Positions 27,574 to 36,064 of a stretch of 64,000 nucleotides of DNA are shown in pieces. Location: contig DASXQT010000014.1 in assembly GCA_036507005.1 (NCBI GenBank), positions 1 through 64,000 on the forward strand, written 5' to 3'. The stretch comes from WS-2 sp036507005 (GTDB lineage Bacteria > Eisenbacteria > RBG-16-71-46). The translations under genes were made by a program, and so were the position numbers. The notes beneath the pieces are model-generated. The model saw only the letters and a list, made by a program, of their open reading frames with translations. It searched no databases and was not told the DNA's origin. Every line of letters begins with the position of its first letter. The first letter of the stretch is position 1.

Positions 27574-30039
27574 CTACCGCATGACCGTGACGCTTCGGGT
27601 CTGCGATCTCCCCGCGGCGCGCAGGCGCACCATGTAGATGCCTGGAGCCAGCCCGCGCGAGGAGAGGCTCACCCGGCCGGGCCCCGCGTCGCACACCTGG
27701 TCGAGCAGCATCGAGACCTTGCGCCCGCTCACCGCGAAGACCTCGACGGTCACGCGCCCGCGCGCAGGAATCCGGTAGGCGAGAGTGGTCGTGCCGTCGA
27801 ACGGGTTCGGGACCGCAGGCCCGAGGCCGAATCCGGCCGCGGCCCCCGGGCCTTCGACGGCGGTGGTGGTGGTGCAGGTGAGCTCGACGGTCGCGGTCTC
27901 GGGCGCGCAGGTCGCGCCGCTCCCGGCCACGATCCAGCGGTAGACCTCGGGCCCCGACGGGCAGGTCGCGGGCGCGCGCGCGTCCACCCCGAGCGTGAAG
28001 GACTCGCCCGCGCCGAGGGCGGGGGTGATCCCCGTGAACGGGCCGTTCGAGGCGATCGTCCAGCCGAGCGCATCCTGGAGCTCGTAGCGGAAGTGTCCGG
28101 CGGCGAGGCCCGCGTTGGTCACCGTGAATTCGAGCTGCCGCACCTCCAGCTCCGTCATCTCGCCGCCCTCGGGGACCGCGGTCGCGGCGGCCGGGCAGGG
28201 CGCGCTCGACGGGCAGGCGAGGGAGTGGTCCGTCATGCTCTTCCCGGCGATCGCGGAGCCGCCGGAGAGCTGCCGCGTGATGTTGGTCCAGCGACCGCCG
28301 GTGTCGTTGGTGTAGGTGATGAAGGACGAGCCGTTCGTGGGATCGATGTCCATCTCGAACAGATCCAGGAGCTGGCGGCCGCCGCTGCAGTTGGTTCCCT
28401 GCTCGCACACCCGCCCGGTGTGGATGATGTGGTCGCTCACCAGGGTCTGCTCGAAGAGCGGGGCCGAGTCCAGCGCGTTCTGGCAGCGCGCGGTGAACAC
28501 CTGCCACTGGTTCGCCGGGTCGTCGGCGTTGCGTCCCTGCGCGCCGTACCAGGCGAGCACGATCCGTCCGGCCGAGCCGGCCGCGAGGGCCGGGAACACC
28601 GAGACCTTGGTCGCGGGCCCGTTGCTCACCCGCCGCGGCGGCGCCCAGTGCTCACCCTGGTCGGTGGAGAAGGTGTAGTAGATGTTCCGGTCGTCGCAGA
28701 ACGCGGTGTAGACGTTGCCCGCCCGGTCCACCGCCACGCACGAGAACATGTGGGCGTAGTTGGACCCCCGTGCCCCCTCGTGCGCCAGCTTGGACGACCA
28801 GGTCACGCCGAAGTCGTGGGACACGCCCACGTAGAGCTTGTTCCCGCCTTCGACGAAGCCGTGATAGAGGTTGCCCTCCCCGTTCGGCCCCGCCAGCCCC
28901 GGGGGCGTGAGGGGAGGCGTCGGGCGCTGGTCGGCGACCATGGTGCCGAGGGCGTTGTTGAGCGTGCTCGTGAACACCACGTCCTGGTTGACGAGATAGG
29001 GCCCGGTGAAGGTCCCGGGCAGGCCGCCGGCGTCCGAGCGCACCAGGTAGATGTTGAAGCCGCCGCTCACCGAGTGGTACGAGAGGTACACGGTGTTCGC
29101 CCCGTAGGCCGCGTTCCACTGCCGGTCGTCCACCACGTTGGCGGTCGAGATCGGCGTGGTCACCCAGGTCGCTCCGCCGTCCATCGAGACCGAGGAGTTG
29201 AAGTTCACGAGCGCGTCAAGGGCATGCAGGCTCGAGGTGTAGAGGTTGTAGAACCCGAGCGCGTTCTTCACCGGAGCCACCTCCACGTCGGTGTCCCCGC
29301 CGCCGTTGACGAGCGGCGCCTCGGGCTCGACGAAGCTCGCGACCGTCTGGCCGCAGGGCTCGCTGATCTTCCACAGGCCGATGCCCTCGCCGTTGGACGA
29401 GACGTACGCGTTGCCGTCGGGATCCATCTTGACCGCGGGCTCGAGGTCGTTGTTGTGGGCGCTCAGGCCCGAGCCGGTGAGATGCAAGTTCGCGCTCCAC
29501 ACGTCGGCCGAGCTGCGGTAGAGGGCGTCCGCGATCCCGGTCGGGGGCAGCGGTCCCAGCGAGACCAGGGCAGTGTAGGTCTCGCCCTGGGCGTGGAACG
29601 GCACGACCCGCAGCGTGTAGGTGCCGGAGACGGCCGGGAGGTAGGCGATCTCGGGCTGGTTGGTGCTGGCGGAGCTGGTGAAGATGGTGGCGCCCTTGTA
29701 GACCCACAGGTCGAGGTCGGCGCGCGCTGTGTCGCCGAGCGGCGACTCCCAGTCCACGCGCACCGCGACGTAGTCGTCGGGGTGGAGCGCCGCGTAGTCG
29801 GCCGGCAGCGTCACGGTCAGCGCGAAGGCGTCGCAGGTCGTGGCCGCGTTGCACGTCGGCGCGCTCGAGACCGGGGTCGGCGTCGGGTTCGAGACCAGGA
29901 ACGGACCGCCGGTGTAGGTCAGGGTCGAGCTCGATTCCGTGATCGTGCCGCTCGCGGGCGTGGCGGCCGAGGCGGTCTCGAGCGCGAGAGCGGTGAGCAG
30001 GGTGCCGAGGGCGGGAATGCGCAGCGCTTTCCAGGTCAT
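27574..30039 (-). CDS. Secreted BNR/sialidase-like surface protein with FlgD-like C-terminal domain
   Basis: 821 aa from ATG 30039 with AAGGAG upstream. Signal peptide (ALGTLLTALALETASA). A PPC-like beta domain (~40-180, LWVYKGATIFTSS, GTYTLRVVPFHA) is followed by a sialidase-type propeller with Asp-box-like segments (VSMDGGATWVTT, VSHDFGVTWSSK, FSTDQGEHWAPP). The C-terminal domain (PNPFDGTTTLAYRIP ... SGRKVSMLLDQVCDAGPG ... PGIYMVRLRAAG) is of the same type as in the subtilisin. Probably exported and surface-attached; no catalytic residues could be assigned. Confidence 0.85.
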   Translation of the reverse strand: MTWKALRIPALGTLLTALALETASAATPASGTITESSSTLTYTGGPFLVSNPTPTPVSSAPTCNAATTCDAFALTVTLPADYAALHPDDYVAVRVDWESPLGDTARADLDLWVYKGATIFTSSASTNQPEIAYLPAVSGTYTLRVVPFHAQGETYTALVSLGPLPPTGIADALYRSSADVWSANLHLTGSGLSAHNNDLEPAVKMDPDGNAYVSSNGEGIGLWKISEPCGQTVASFVEPEAPLVNGGGDTDVEVAPVKNALGFYNLYTSSLHALDALVNFNSSVSMDGGATWVTTPISTANVVDDRQWNAAYGANTVYLSYHSVSGGFNIYLVRSDAGGLPGTFTGPYLVNQDVVFTSTLNNALGTMVADQRPTPPLTPPGLAGPNGEGNLYHGFVEGGNKLYVGVSHDFGVTWSSKLAHEGARGSNYAHMFSCVAVDRAGNVYTAFCDDRNIYYTFSTDQGEHWAPPRRVSNGPATKVSVFPALAAGSAGRIVLAWYGAQGRNADDPANQWQVFTARCQNALDSAPLFEQTLVSDHIIHTGRVCEQGTNCSGGRQLLDLFEMDIDPTNGSSFITYTNDTGGRWTNITRQLSGGSAIAGKSMTDHSLACPSSAPCPAAATAVPEGGEMTELEVRQLEFTVTNAGLAAGHFRYELQDALGWTIASNGPFTGITPALGAGESFTLGVDARAPATCPSGPEVYRWIVAGSGATCAPETATVELTCTTTTAVEGPGAAAGFGLGPAVPNPFDGTTTLAYRIPARGRVTVEVFAVSGRKVSMLLDQVCDAGPGRVSLSSRGLAPGIYMVRLRAAGRSQTRSVTVMR

Positions 30040-30135
30040 CGCAAGCTCCTTGTGGCGGCCGAAGGGCCGGGTGAACCGGGCGCTCTCCCCGAGGGAAGGG
30101 CCAGCGTGAACTCGCAACCAGAATGCCGGCCGTTG

Positions 30136-30153
30136 CTTGAGCGGGGCTTGAGC
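30136..30153 (-). promoter_or_regulatory. Heptamer direct repeat upstream of the surface-protein gene
   Basis: CTTGAGC at 30136-30142 and 30147-30153 (plus-strand reading) at 11-bp spacing, ~97-114 bp before the start at 30039. It matches the element at 15212-15229 in sequence, spacing and distance from the gene it precedes. Confidence 0.35.
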
Positions 30154-30354
30154 GCCGCCGCCATTCGGCCGGCTATCGGGCTGGTGCGGAGCCTGTTAGG
30201 GGGACTTCGAGGGGCGAGGGCGCGGCGTACCCGGCTCCCAGGCCGGGCCGGGGCGCTTGGGCTCGCGGGTCGCGACCGCCTCCCGCGGCGGGGAGCCGGG
30301 TCCGGCGTCCGGCGAGCCGTGGCCGCCCACTTTCACGTCGAATATGAATGTTAG

Positions 30355-30383
30355 TTGATGACGCTCCCATTCATCTGTAATAT
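30355..30383 (+). promoter_or_regulatory. Promoter of the beta-propeller repeat gene
   Basis: TTGATG (30355-30360) and TAATAT (30378-30383), 17-bp spacer, in an unusually AT-rich patch. An inverted repeat ATGAATG (30344-30350) / CATTCAT (30368-30374) brackets the -35 box and could be an operator. The position supports ATG 30478 rather than the upstream TTG as start. Confidence 0.6.
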
Positions 30384-30477
30384 CAATATGTATATTTGGG
30401 CGGGAGTACCCTGCCCGCTCCCCGCCCCGGCCCGACGCCGCAGGGGCCGAAGACGTTCTGGCGTCGCACGAGGTCGC

Positions 30478-32916
30478 ATGGCTACCCCCCGAGCCCGGCG
30501 CACAACCCGTTGCTCGATCGAGCCGGGTGAGCACCCTGCCTTGCGCCGCCTTGCCTCCCGGCTCTGGCTCGCCGCCGCGGCGCTCGCGCTCTGCGCCGCC
30601 TCCGCAGGGGCTCAGGCGGTGGACACCACCCTCTGGGTGGCGAACGGGGACGTGAACGCCGTGGTCCGCGACGGGAGCACGATCTACATCGGGGGCTCCT
30701 TCACGGAGGTCGGGCCCGCCACCGGCGGAGGGGCCGGCCTGAGCGTCGTGAGCGCCGGGCCCCTGTTCTCCACACGGGTGGTGGGGTCGGTGTACGTAAC
30801 GGTCGCGGACGGTTGGGGTGGCTGGTATCTCGGTGGCTCGTTCAGCGCCGTTGGGGGTTGCCCGCGCTCGAATCTGGCTCACGTGCTGGACGACGGCTCG
30901 CTCGACCCCTGGAACCCGGGCGCCGATTCCGACGTCTACGCCCTGGCCGTGAGCGGGAACACGGTCTACGCCGGCGGCCTGTTCACGACCGCCGGCGGCC
31001 AGCCCCGCGACCGGATCGCCGCCCTGGATGCGACCACCGGAGCCGCGACCGCGTGGAACCCCGGCGCCAATTCCGATGTCTACGCCCTGGCCGTGAGCGG
31101 GAACACGGTCTACGCGGGCGGCCTCTTCACCACCATGGGCCCGCTGACGCGCCGCCACATCGCGGCGATCGACGTCTACGCCGGCACCGTCAACGCCTGG
31201 AGCCCGAACGCGAACGGCACCGTCTTCGCCCTCGCGACGAGCGGGGCCGCCGTCTACGCCGGAGGCGACTTCACCAGCATCGGCGGCCTGGCGCGCAGCG
31301 GCATCGCCGCGCTGGACATCCCGACCGGGAACGCCACGCTCTGGGATCCCGGCGCCAACTCCACCGTAGTCGCGCTGGCGATCGACGGGGGCACGATCTA
31401 CGCGGGCGGTGGATTCACCACCATCGGTGGCCAGCCGCGCAACCGGATCGCCGCGCTCGACCTTTTCACCGGTGTCGCCACCGCGTGGAACCCGAACGCG
31501 AACGACTGGGTCTTCGCGCTCGCACCGAACGGAGGCCCGGTCTTCGCCGCGGGCGCCTTCACCAGCATCGGCGGGCAGGCGCGCAACCACGTCGCCGCGC
31601 TGGATGGCGCGACCGGGCTCGCCACCGCCTGGGACGCGCGCGCGAACTCCGACGTCGTCGCCCTGGCGGTGAGCGGGGACGCGGTCTACGCCGGAGGCTA
31701 CTTCACCAGCGTCGGCGGCGTGGCGCGCAACGGCATCGCGGCCCTGGACGCCGGAACGGGCGCCGCCACGGCCTGGAACCCGAACGCGAACGGCACCGTC
31801 CATGCGATTGCGGCGAGCGGCGCGACGGTCTACGCCGGCGGAGAGTTCAACAACATCGGCGGACAGACGCGCAACGGCATCGCGGCGCTGAGCGCCGCGA
31901 CCGGAGCCGCGACCGCGTGGAACCCGAACGCCAACGGGGCCGTGCCCGCGCTGGTCGCGGGCGCGAGCGCGGTCTACGCCGGCGGGGACTTCACCAGCAT
32001 CGGGGGGCAGCCGCGCGCCTACGTCGCCGCGCTCAACACCTCGACGGGCGCCGCCCTTGCCTGGAACCCGAACGCCAACGGTCCGGTCGACGTGCTGGTG
32101 GCGAGCGGGAGCACGGTCTATGCGGGCGGAGCCTTCTCCAGCATCGGGGGGCAGGTGCGGAACAACGTGGCCGCGCTCGATGGGGCGAGCGGGAGCGCCA
32201 AGGGCTGGAACCCGAACGCCAACGGCCCGGTCGCGGCTCTGGCGCCGATCGGAGGACGGGTCTACCTGGGCGGCGGCTTCACCGCCGTCGGCGGCCAGGC
32301 GCGGAGCTACATCGCCGCCGTGGATGCCGCGACCGGGAGCGTCATCGGCTGGGATCCGGGCGCGAACGCCGCGGTCGGCGCCCTGGCGGTGAGCGGGAGC
32401 ACGATCTACGCCGGCGGCGACTTCACCTCCATCGGCGGGCAGGCGCGCGGCTACCTCGCCGCGCTGCATGCGGGAACCGGGGCCGCGACCGGATGGGACC
32501 CGGGCGCCAACGCCGCGGTGCACGCCCTGGCGGTGAGCGGGACCGCGTTCTACGCAGGCGGCAGCTTCACCGGCATCGACGCGCAGCCGCAGTCGTTCGT
32601 GGCGGGCTTCGCGATCTCCACGGTTGGCGTGCCCCTGATGCCGGAGCGCGCCGCGGTGGGGTTCGCGCCGATCGCGCCCAACCCGGCGCGCGCCGGTGCC
32701 CGGGTCCGGTTCACGCTTCCGTCGGAGGCGGTGGTGAGCCTCGCCGCCTTCGACGTCCAGGGCCGCCGGGTCGCATCGCTCCTCCATCGCGCGCAGCAGA
32801 CCGCCGGCGCGCACGAGTTCACGGTGCGGACCGATGCGTGGCGTGCGGGGTGCTACTTCCTCGTGCTCGAGATCGGAAGTGTGGCCATGAGCCGGAGGAT
32901 GGTCGTCGTCCACTAG
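30478..32916 (+). CDS. Secreted beta-propeller protein of 48-residue repeats with FlgD-like C-terminal domain
   Basis: 812 aa from ATG 30478 (GAGG 5 nt upstream). A signal peptide (LWLAAAALALCAASAGAQA) is followed by one degenerate unit and twelve 48-residue repeats of the pattern WNPNANGxVxALAxSGxxVYAGGxFTxIGGQxRxxIAALDxxTGxATA, probably forming two propellers. The last ~90 residues (IAPNPARAGARVRFTLPS, FDVQGRRVASLLHR, GCYFLVLEIGS) are the shared sorting-like domain. A surface adhesin or structural protein is likely; no enzymatic motif is seen. Confidence 0.85.
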   Translation: MATPRARRTTRCSIEPGEHPALRRLASRLWLAAAALALCAASAGAQAVDTTLWVANGDVNAVVRDGSTIYIGGSFTEVGPATGGGAGLSVVSAGPLFSTRVVGSVYVTVADGWGGWYLGGSFSAVGGCPRSNLAHVLDDGSLDPWNPGADSDVYALAVSGNTVYAGGLFTTAGGQPRDRIAALDATTGAATAWNPGANSDVYALAVSGNTVYAGGLFTTMGPLTRRHIAAIDVYAGTVNAWSPNANGTVFALATSGAAVYAGGDFTSIGGLARSGIAALDIPTGNATLWDPGANSTVVALAIDGGTIYAGGGFTTIGGQPRNRIAALDLFTGVATAWNPNANDWVFALAPNGGPVFAAGAFTSIGGQARNHVAALDGATGLATAWDARANSDVVALAVSGDAVYAGGYFTSVGGVARNGIAALDAGTGAATAWNPNANGTVHAIAASGATVYAGGEFNNIGGQTRNGIAALSAATGAATAWNPNANGAVPALVAGASAVYAGGDFTSIGGQPRAYVAALNTSTGAALAWNPNANGPVDVLVASGSTVYAGGAFSSIGGQVRNNVAALDGASGSAKGWNPNANGPVAALAPIGGRVYLGGGFTAVGGQARSYIAAVDAATGSVIGWDPGANAAVGALAVSGSTIYAGGDFTSIGGQARGYLAALHAGTGAATGWDPGANAAVHALAVSGTAFYAGGSFTGIDAQPQSFVAGFAISTVGVPLMPERAAVGFAPIAPNPARAGARVRFTLPSEAVVSLAAFDVQGRRVASLLHRAQQTAGAHEFTVRTDAWRAGCYFLVLEIGSVAMSRRMVVVH
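30910..32637 (+). repeat. Twelve tandem 144-bp coding repeats
   Basis: TGG codons opening each unit occur every 144 bp from 30910 to 32494 (12 units). Units are similar but not identical at DNA level; the most alike are the neighbouring WNPNANG copies. The array encodes the propeller blades of 30478-32916 and is a candidate site for copy-number change. Confidence 0.85.
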
Positions 32917-33053
32917 CACGGGACCGGGCCGCGCCACCACGCGCGAAGCGATCGCGGCGCCCAACGGAATCGAGATCCCGTGCGGTACACTGCCCGGCGT
33001 GTTCACGTTCCAGGTGCCGGGCCGGCCATCGGTCGCCGCGCGCCTCGCTTCCT

Positions 33054-33785
33054 GTGGATGAGGTTCACGGTCTGTCTGACCTGGCCGGACTCGACTTCGG
33101 GCGCTTCGAAGCGCTGACCTTCGACTGCTACGGCACCCTGATCGACTGGGAGGCCGGCATCTGGGACGCGCTCGCGCCGGTCTTCCGCCGGCACGGCGCG
33201 GCAATCGCGCGCGAGCGCGCGCTCGAGCTGTACGGGGCGCTCGAGGCCGAAGCGGAGCAGCCGCCCCATCGCAGCTACCGCGCCGTGCTGAGCGCCGTCC
33301 TCGAGGGCATGGGCGGGCGGCTCGGCTTCGCGGCCTCGGACGCCGAGTGTCGCGCCTTCGCCGCCTCGGTGGGGGACTGGCGCGCGTTCCCGGATTCCGC
33401 GCCGGCGTTGAGCGCGCTCGGACGGCGCTACCGGCTCGCCATGATCTCCAACGTGGATGACGACCTGTTCGCCGCATCTGCCGCGAAGCTGGGCGTGGCG
33501 TTCGATCCCATCGTCACCGCCGCGCAGGCGCGCACCTACAAGCCCGCGCCCGAGATATTCCGGCTCGCGCTCGAGCGCATCGGCCTGCCGAGAGAGCGCA
33601 TCCTGCACGTGGCGCAGAGCCTCTACCACGACATCGGGCCCGCGCGCTCACTCGGCCTCTCGACCGTGTGGGTGAACCGCCGCCGTGGCCAGGCGGGCTC
33701 GGGCGCGACACCGGCCGCGGCCGCCGAGCCCGACCTCGAGGTGCCCGACCTCGCGACGCTGGCGCGCGCCGCCGGCGCCGCGTGA
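33054..33785 (+). CDS. HAD-family hydrolase (haloacid dehalogenase type II-like)
   Basis: 243 aa from GTG 33054. Motif I FDCYGTLIDWEAGIW (nucleophile Asp near residue 22), motif II MISNVDDD, motif III Lys in ARTYKPAPEIFRLAL, and motif IV SLYHDIGPARSLGLSTVWVNRR. This motif set is that of the L-2-haloacid-dehalogenase-like HAD subfamily, which hydrolyses small phosphate esters or 2-haloacids. Substrate unknown. The gene is alone between the repeat protein and msrA. Confidence 0.9.
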   Translation: MDEVHGLSDLAGLDFGRFEALTFDCYGTLIDWEAGIWDALAPVFRRHGAAIARERALELYGALEAEAEQPPHRSYRAVLSAVLEGMGGRLGFAASDAECRAFAASVGDWRAFPDSAPALSALGRRYRLAMISNVDDDLFAASAAKLGVAFDPIVTAAQARTYKPAPEIFRLALERIGLPRERILHVAQSLYHDIGPARSLGLSTVWVNRRRGQAGSGATPAAAAEPDLEVPDLATLARAAGAA

Positions 33786-33945
33786 CCGCGCGCGCCGCCG
33801 GAGCGCCGGCCCGGTCACCGAACGCCCGCCGGCCGCGTAGTGGTGGCGAGCCCGGCCCCCGCCCGGTCCGACGCGAGAGCGCGTGATAGACTGGCGAAAG
33901 ACCCACACCCGGGCATGGGTCCCCTCTCGAACGGAGCGCAATACC

Positions 33946-34530
33946 ATGAACGAGACCACCACGCCCCGGCCGACCAGGCCGGAGCTCGCCACCCTCGCCG
34001 GCGGCTGCTTCTGGTGCCTGGAAGCCGTGTTCGAGCAGATCGATGGAGTGCTCGGCGTCGAGTCGGGCTACGCGGGCGGCACCACGGGGAACCCCAACTA
34101 CAAGCAGGTGTGCACCGGAGACACCGGGCACGCCGAGGTGATCCAGGTCGCGTACGACCCGGCGAAGCTCTCGTACCGCGAGGTGCTCGAGATCTTCTTC
34201 GCCTTCCACGATCCCACGACGATGAACCGCCAGGGGGGCGACGTCGGAACGCAGTATCGCTCGGCCATCTTCACCCACGACGCGCGCCAGAAGGCGGAGG
34301 CCGAGGCGGTGGTGCGCGAGCTCACCGCGGCCCGCGTCTTCGACGACCCGATCGTCACCGAGATCGCGCCGCTCGACACCTTCTTCCGCGCCGAGCCGTA
34401 CCACCAGGGCTACTACCGCCAGAATCCGGATCAGCCCTATTGCCGCGCAGTGATCGCGCCCAAGGTGGCGAAGCTGCGCGCCAAGTACGCCTCGCACCTC
34501 AAGGCCGCGGCCGCGCCGCGCGCCTCCTGA
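33946..34530 (+). CDS. msrA: Peptide-methionine (S)-S-oxide reductase MsrA
   Basis: 194 aa from ATG 33946. Reduces the S epimer of methionine sulfoxide in proteins with thioredoxin. The active-site motif GGCFWCLE has catalytic C21. Other family motifs: GVESGYAGGTTGNPNYKQVC, TGHAEVIQV, FHDPTTMNRQGGDVGTQYRS and EPYHQGYY. Both thiols are ordinary Cys codons, so this is not a selenoprotein version. It sits upstream of a PLP enzyme on the same strand with a 16-bp gap. Confidence 0.96.
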   Translation: MNETTTPRPTRPELATLAGGCFWCLEAVFEQIDGVLGVESGYAGGTTGNPNYKQVCTGDTGHAEVIQVAYDPAKLSYREVLEIFFAFHDPTTMNRQGGDVGTQYRSAIFTHDARQKAEAEAVVRELTAARVFDDPIVTEIAPLDTFFRAEPYHQGYYRQNPDQPYCRAVIAPKVAKLRAKYASHLKAAAAPRAS

Positions 34531-34546
34531 GGCGGCGGCCGACGCG

Positions 34547-36064
34547 ATGCCGGCCGGACGCTCGCGCGCGGCCGCGGTGACCCGGGGCGGCAAGCGCAAG
34601 GCCGGAGCCCGGCGGCCCCGCACGCGCGCGCGCACCGCGGCCGCCGAGCGCGCCCCGCGCGCCGGCGACGCCGCGCTCCTCCGCGACGGGGACGCCGCGC
34701 TCCTGCGCGCCGGCGACGCCGCGCTCCTCCGCGATGCCGCCGCGCGCGCGATCCGCTATCTCGAGGGCCTCGGGGCCCGCGCGGTCGCCCCCGCGCCCTC
34801 CGCGGTCCAGGCGCTCGCGCGCCTGGAGGAGCCGCTCCCCGCGGGGCCCGCCGACCCGGCCGCGGTGCTCGCGCTGCTCGACCAGGTGGGCTCGCCCGCC
34901 ACCATGGCGATGGCGGGCGGGCGGTTCTTCGGGTTCGTGATCGGCGGCGCGCTGCCGGTGAGCGTTGCCGCCAACTGGCTCGCCACGGCCTGGGACCAGA
35001 ACACCGGGCTCTGGAACGTCACCCCCGCGACCGCCACGCTCGAGGAGGTGGCGCTCGCCTGGCTGGTCGAGCTGTTCGATCTCCCGAAGGGAACCGGGGG
35101 CGCGTTCGTCACCGGCGCCACGGTGGCCAACTTCACGGCGCTCGCCGCCGCGCGCCACGCGGTGCTGCGGCGCACGGGCTGGGACGTCGAGGCGGACGGG
35201 TTGTTCGGGGCGCCACCCGTGACCGTCGTGGTGGGGGCCGAGGCCCATCCCACGCTGATCAAGTCGCTCGGGCTCCTCGGGCTCGGGCGCTCGCGCGTCG
35301 TCACGGTCGCCGCGGACGGCGAGGGCCGCATGCGCGCCGATCGGTTGCCGCGCCTCACCGGCCCCGCGATCGTGTGCGCGCAGGCCGGGAACGTGAACAC
35401 CGGCGCGACCGATCCGCTCGAGCGCATCGCCGCGCACGCGCGCGCGGCCGGCGCGTGGCTGCACGTGGACGGCGCCTTCGGCCTGTGGGCCGCGGCCTCG
35501 CCCGGGCTCGCGCCGCGGGTGCGCGGGATCGCCGATGCGGACTCGTGGGCGACCGACGCCCACAAGTGGCTCAACGTCCCCTACGACTGCGGGCTCGCGC
35601 TGGTGCGCGACCCCCACGCGCTGCGGGCGGCGATGACGATCACCGCCGAGTACCTGCCGACCGAGACCCCGCGCCGCAACCCCTCGGACCACACCCCCGA
35701 GCTGTCGCGGCGCGCGCGCGGCGTCGAGGTGTGGGCGGCGCTGCGCGCGCTCGGGCGCTCCGGGGTGCGCGAGCTGATCGAGCGCACCTGCCGCCACGCG
35801 CGGCGCTTCGCCGCGGGGCTAAAGGCCGCGGGCTACGAGGTGCTGAACCAGGTCGCGCTCAACCAGGTGCTGGTCTCCTTCGGCGATCCCGCGGCCACCG
35901 AGGGCGTGATCGCCGGGATCCAGGCCGACGGCACCTGCTGGTGCGGCGGCACGGTGTGGCAGGGCCGGACCGCGATGCGCATCAGCGTCTCGTGCTGGGC
36001 GACCTCCGACCAGGACGTCGAGGCGAGCCTGGCCGCCATGATCCGTATCGCCCGCGGAGGGTGA
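34547..36064 (+). CDS. Pyridoxal-phosphate-dependent decarboxylase (group II, aromatic/glutamate type)
   Basis: 505 aa. After an Arg/Ala-rich N-terminus with three GDAALLR units, the group II decarboxylase fold begins near residue 65. Seen: GRFFGFVIGGALPVSVAANW, AWDQNTGLWNVTPATATLEE, FVTGATVANFTAL, the His-Asp PLP pocket in LHVDGAFGLWAA, and the Schiff-base lysine K340 in SWATDAHKWLNVPYDCG. It probably decarboxylates an amino acid to an amine. The substrate cannot be told from the sequence. Its stop overlaps the following gene by GTGA. Confidence 0.88.
   Translation: MPAGRSRAAAVTRGGKRKAGARRPRTRARTAAAERAPRAGDAALLRDGDAALLRAGDAALLRDAAARAIRYLEGLGARAVAPAPSAVQALARLEEPLPAGPADPAAVLALLDQVGSPATMAMAGGRFFGFVIGGALPVSVAANWLATAWDQNTGLWNVTPATATLEEVALAWLVELFDLPKGTGGAFVTGATVANFTALAAARHAVLRRTGWDVEADGLFGAPPVTVVVGAEAHPTLIKSLGLLGLGRSRVVTVAADGEGRMRADRLPRLTGPAIVCAQAGNVNTGATDPLERIAAHARAAGAWLHVDGAFGLWAAASPGLAPRVRGIADADSWATDAHKWLNVPYDCGLALVRDPHALRAAMTITAEYLPTETPRRNPSDHTPELSRRARGVEVWAALRALGRSGVRELIERTCRHARRFAAGLKAAGYEVLNQVALNQVLVSFGDPAATEGVIAGIQADGTCWCGGTVWQGRTAMRISVSCWATSDQDVEASLAAMIRIARGG
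34664..34735 (+). repeat. Three 24-bp tandem repeats in the decarboxylase N-terminus
   Basis: Three consecutive 24-bp units starting at 34664, 34688 and 34712 encode the (R)GDAALLRD-type octapeptide repeats. They lie outside the catalytic domain and look like slippage expansion. Confidence 0.7.

Noticed and set aside
30355..30477. Upstream TTG start for the repeat-propeller protein
   Set aside because: It coincides with the -35 hexamer; ATG 30478 has a ribosome site and is followed directly by the signal peptide region.
30910..32637. CRISPR-like regular repeats
   Set aside because: The 144-bp period is in frame and codes for 48-residue propeller units; no spacer/repeat structure and no cas genes.
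33946..34530. Selenocysteine version of MsrA
   Set aside because: The GCFWC motif uses ordinary TGC codons and the gene has no in-frame TGA.
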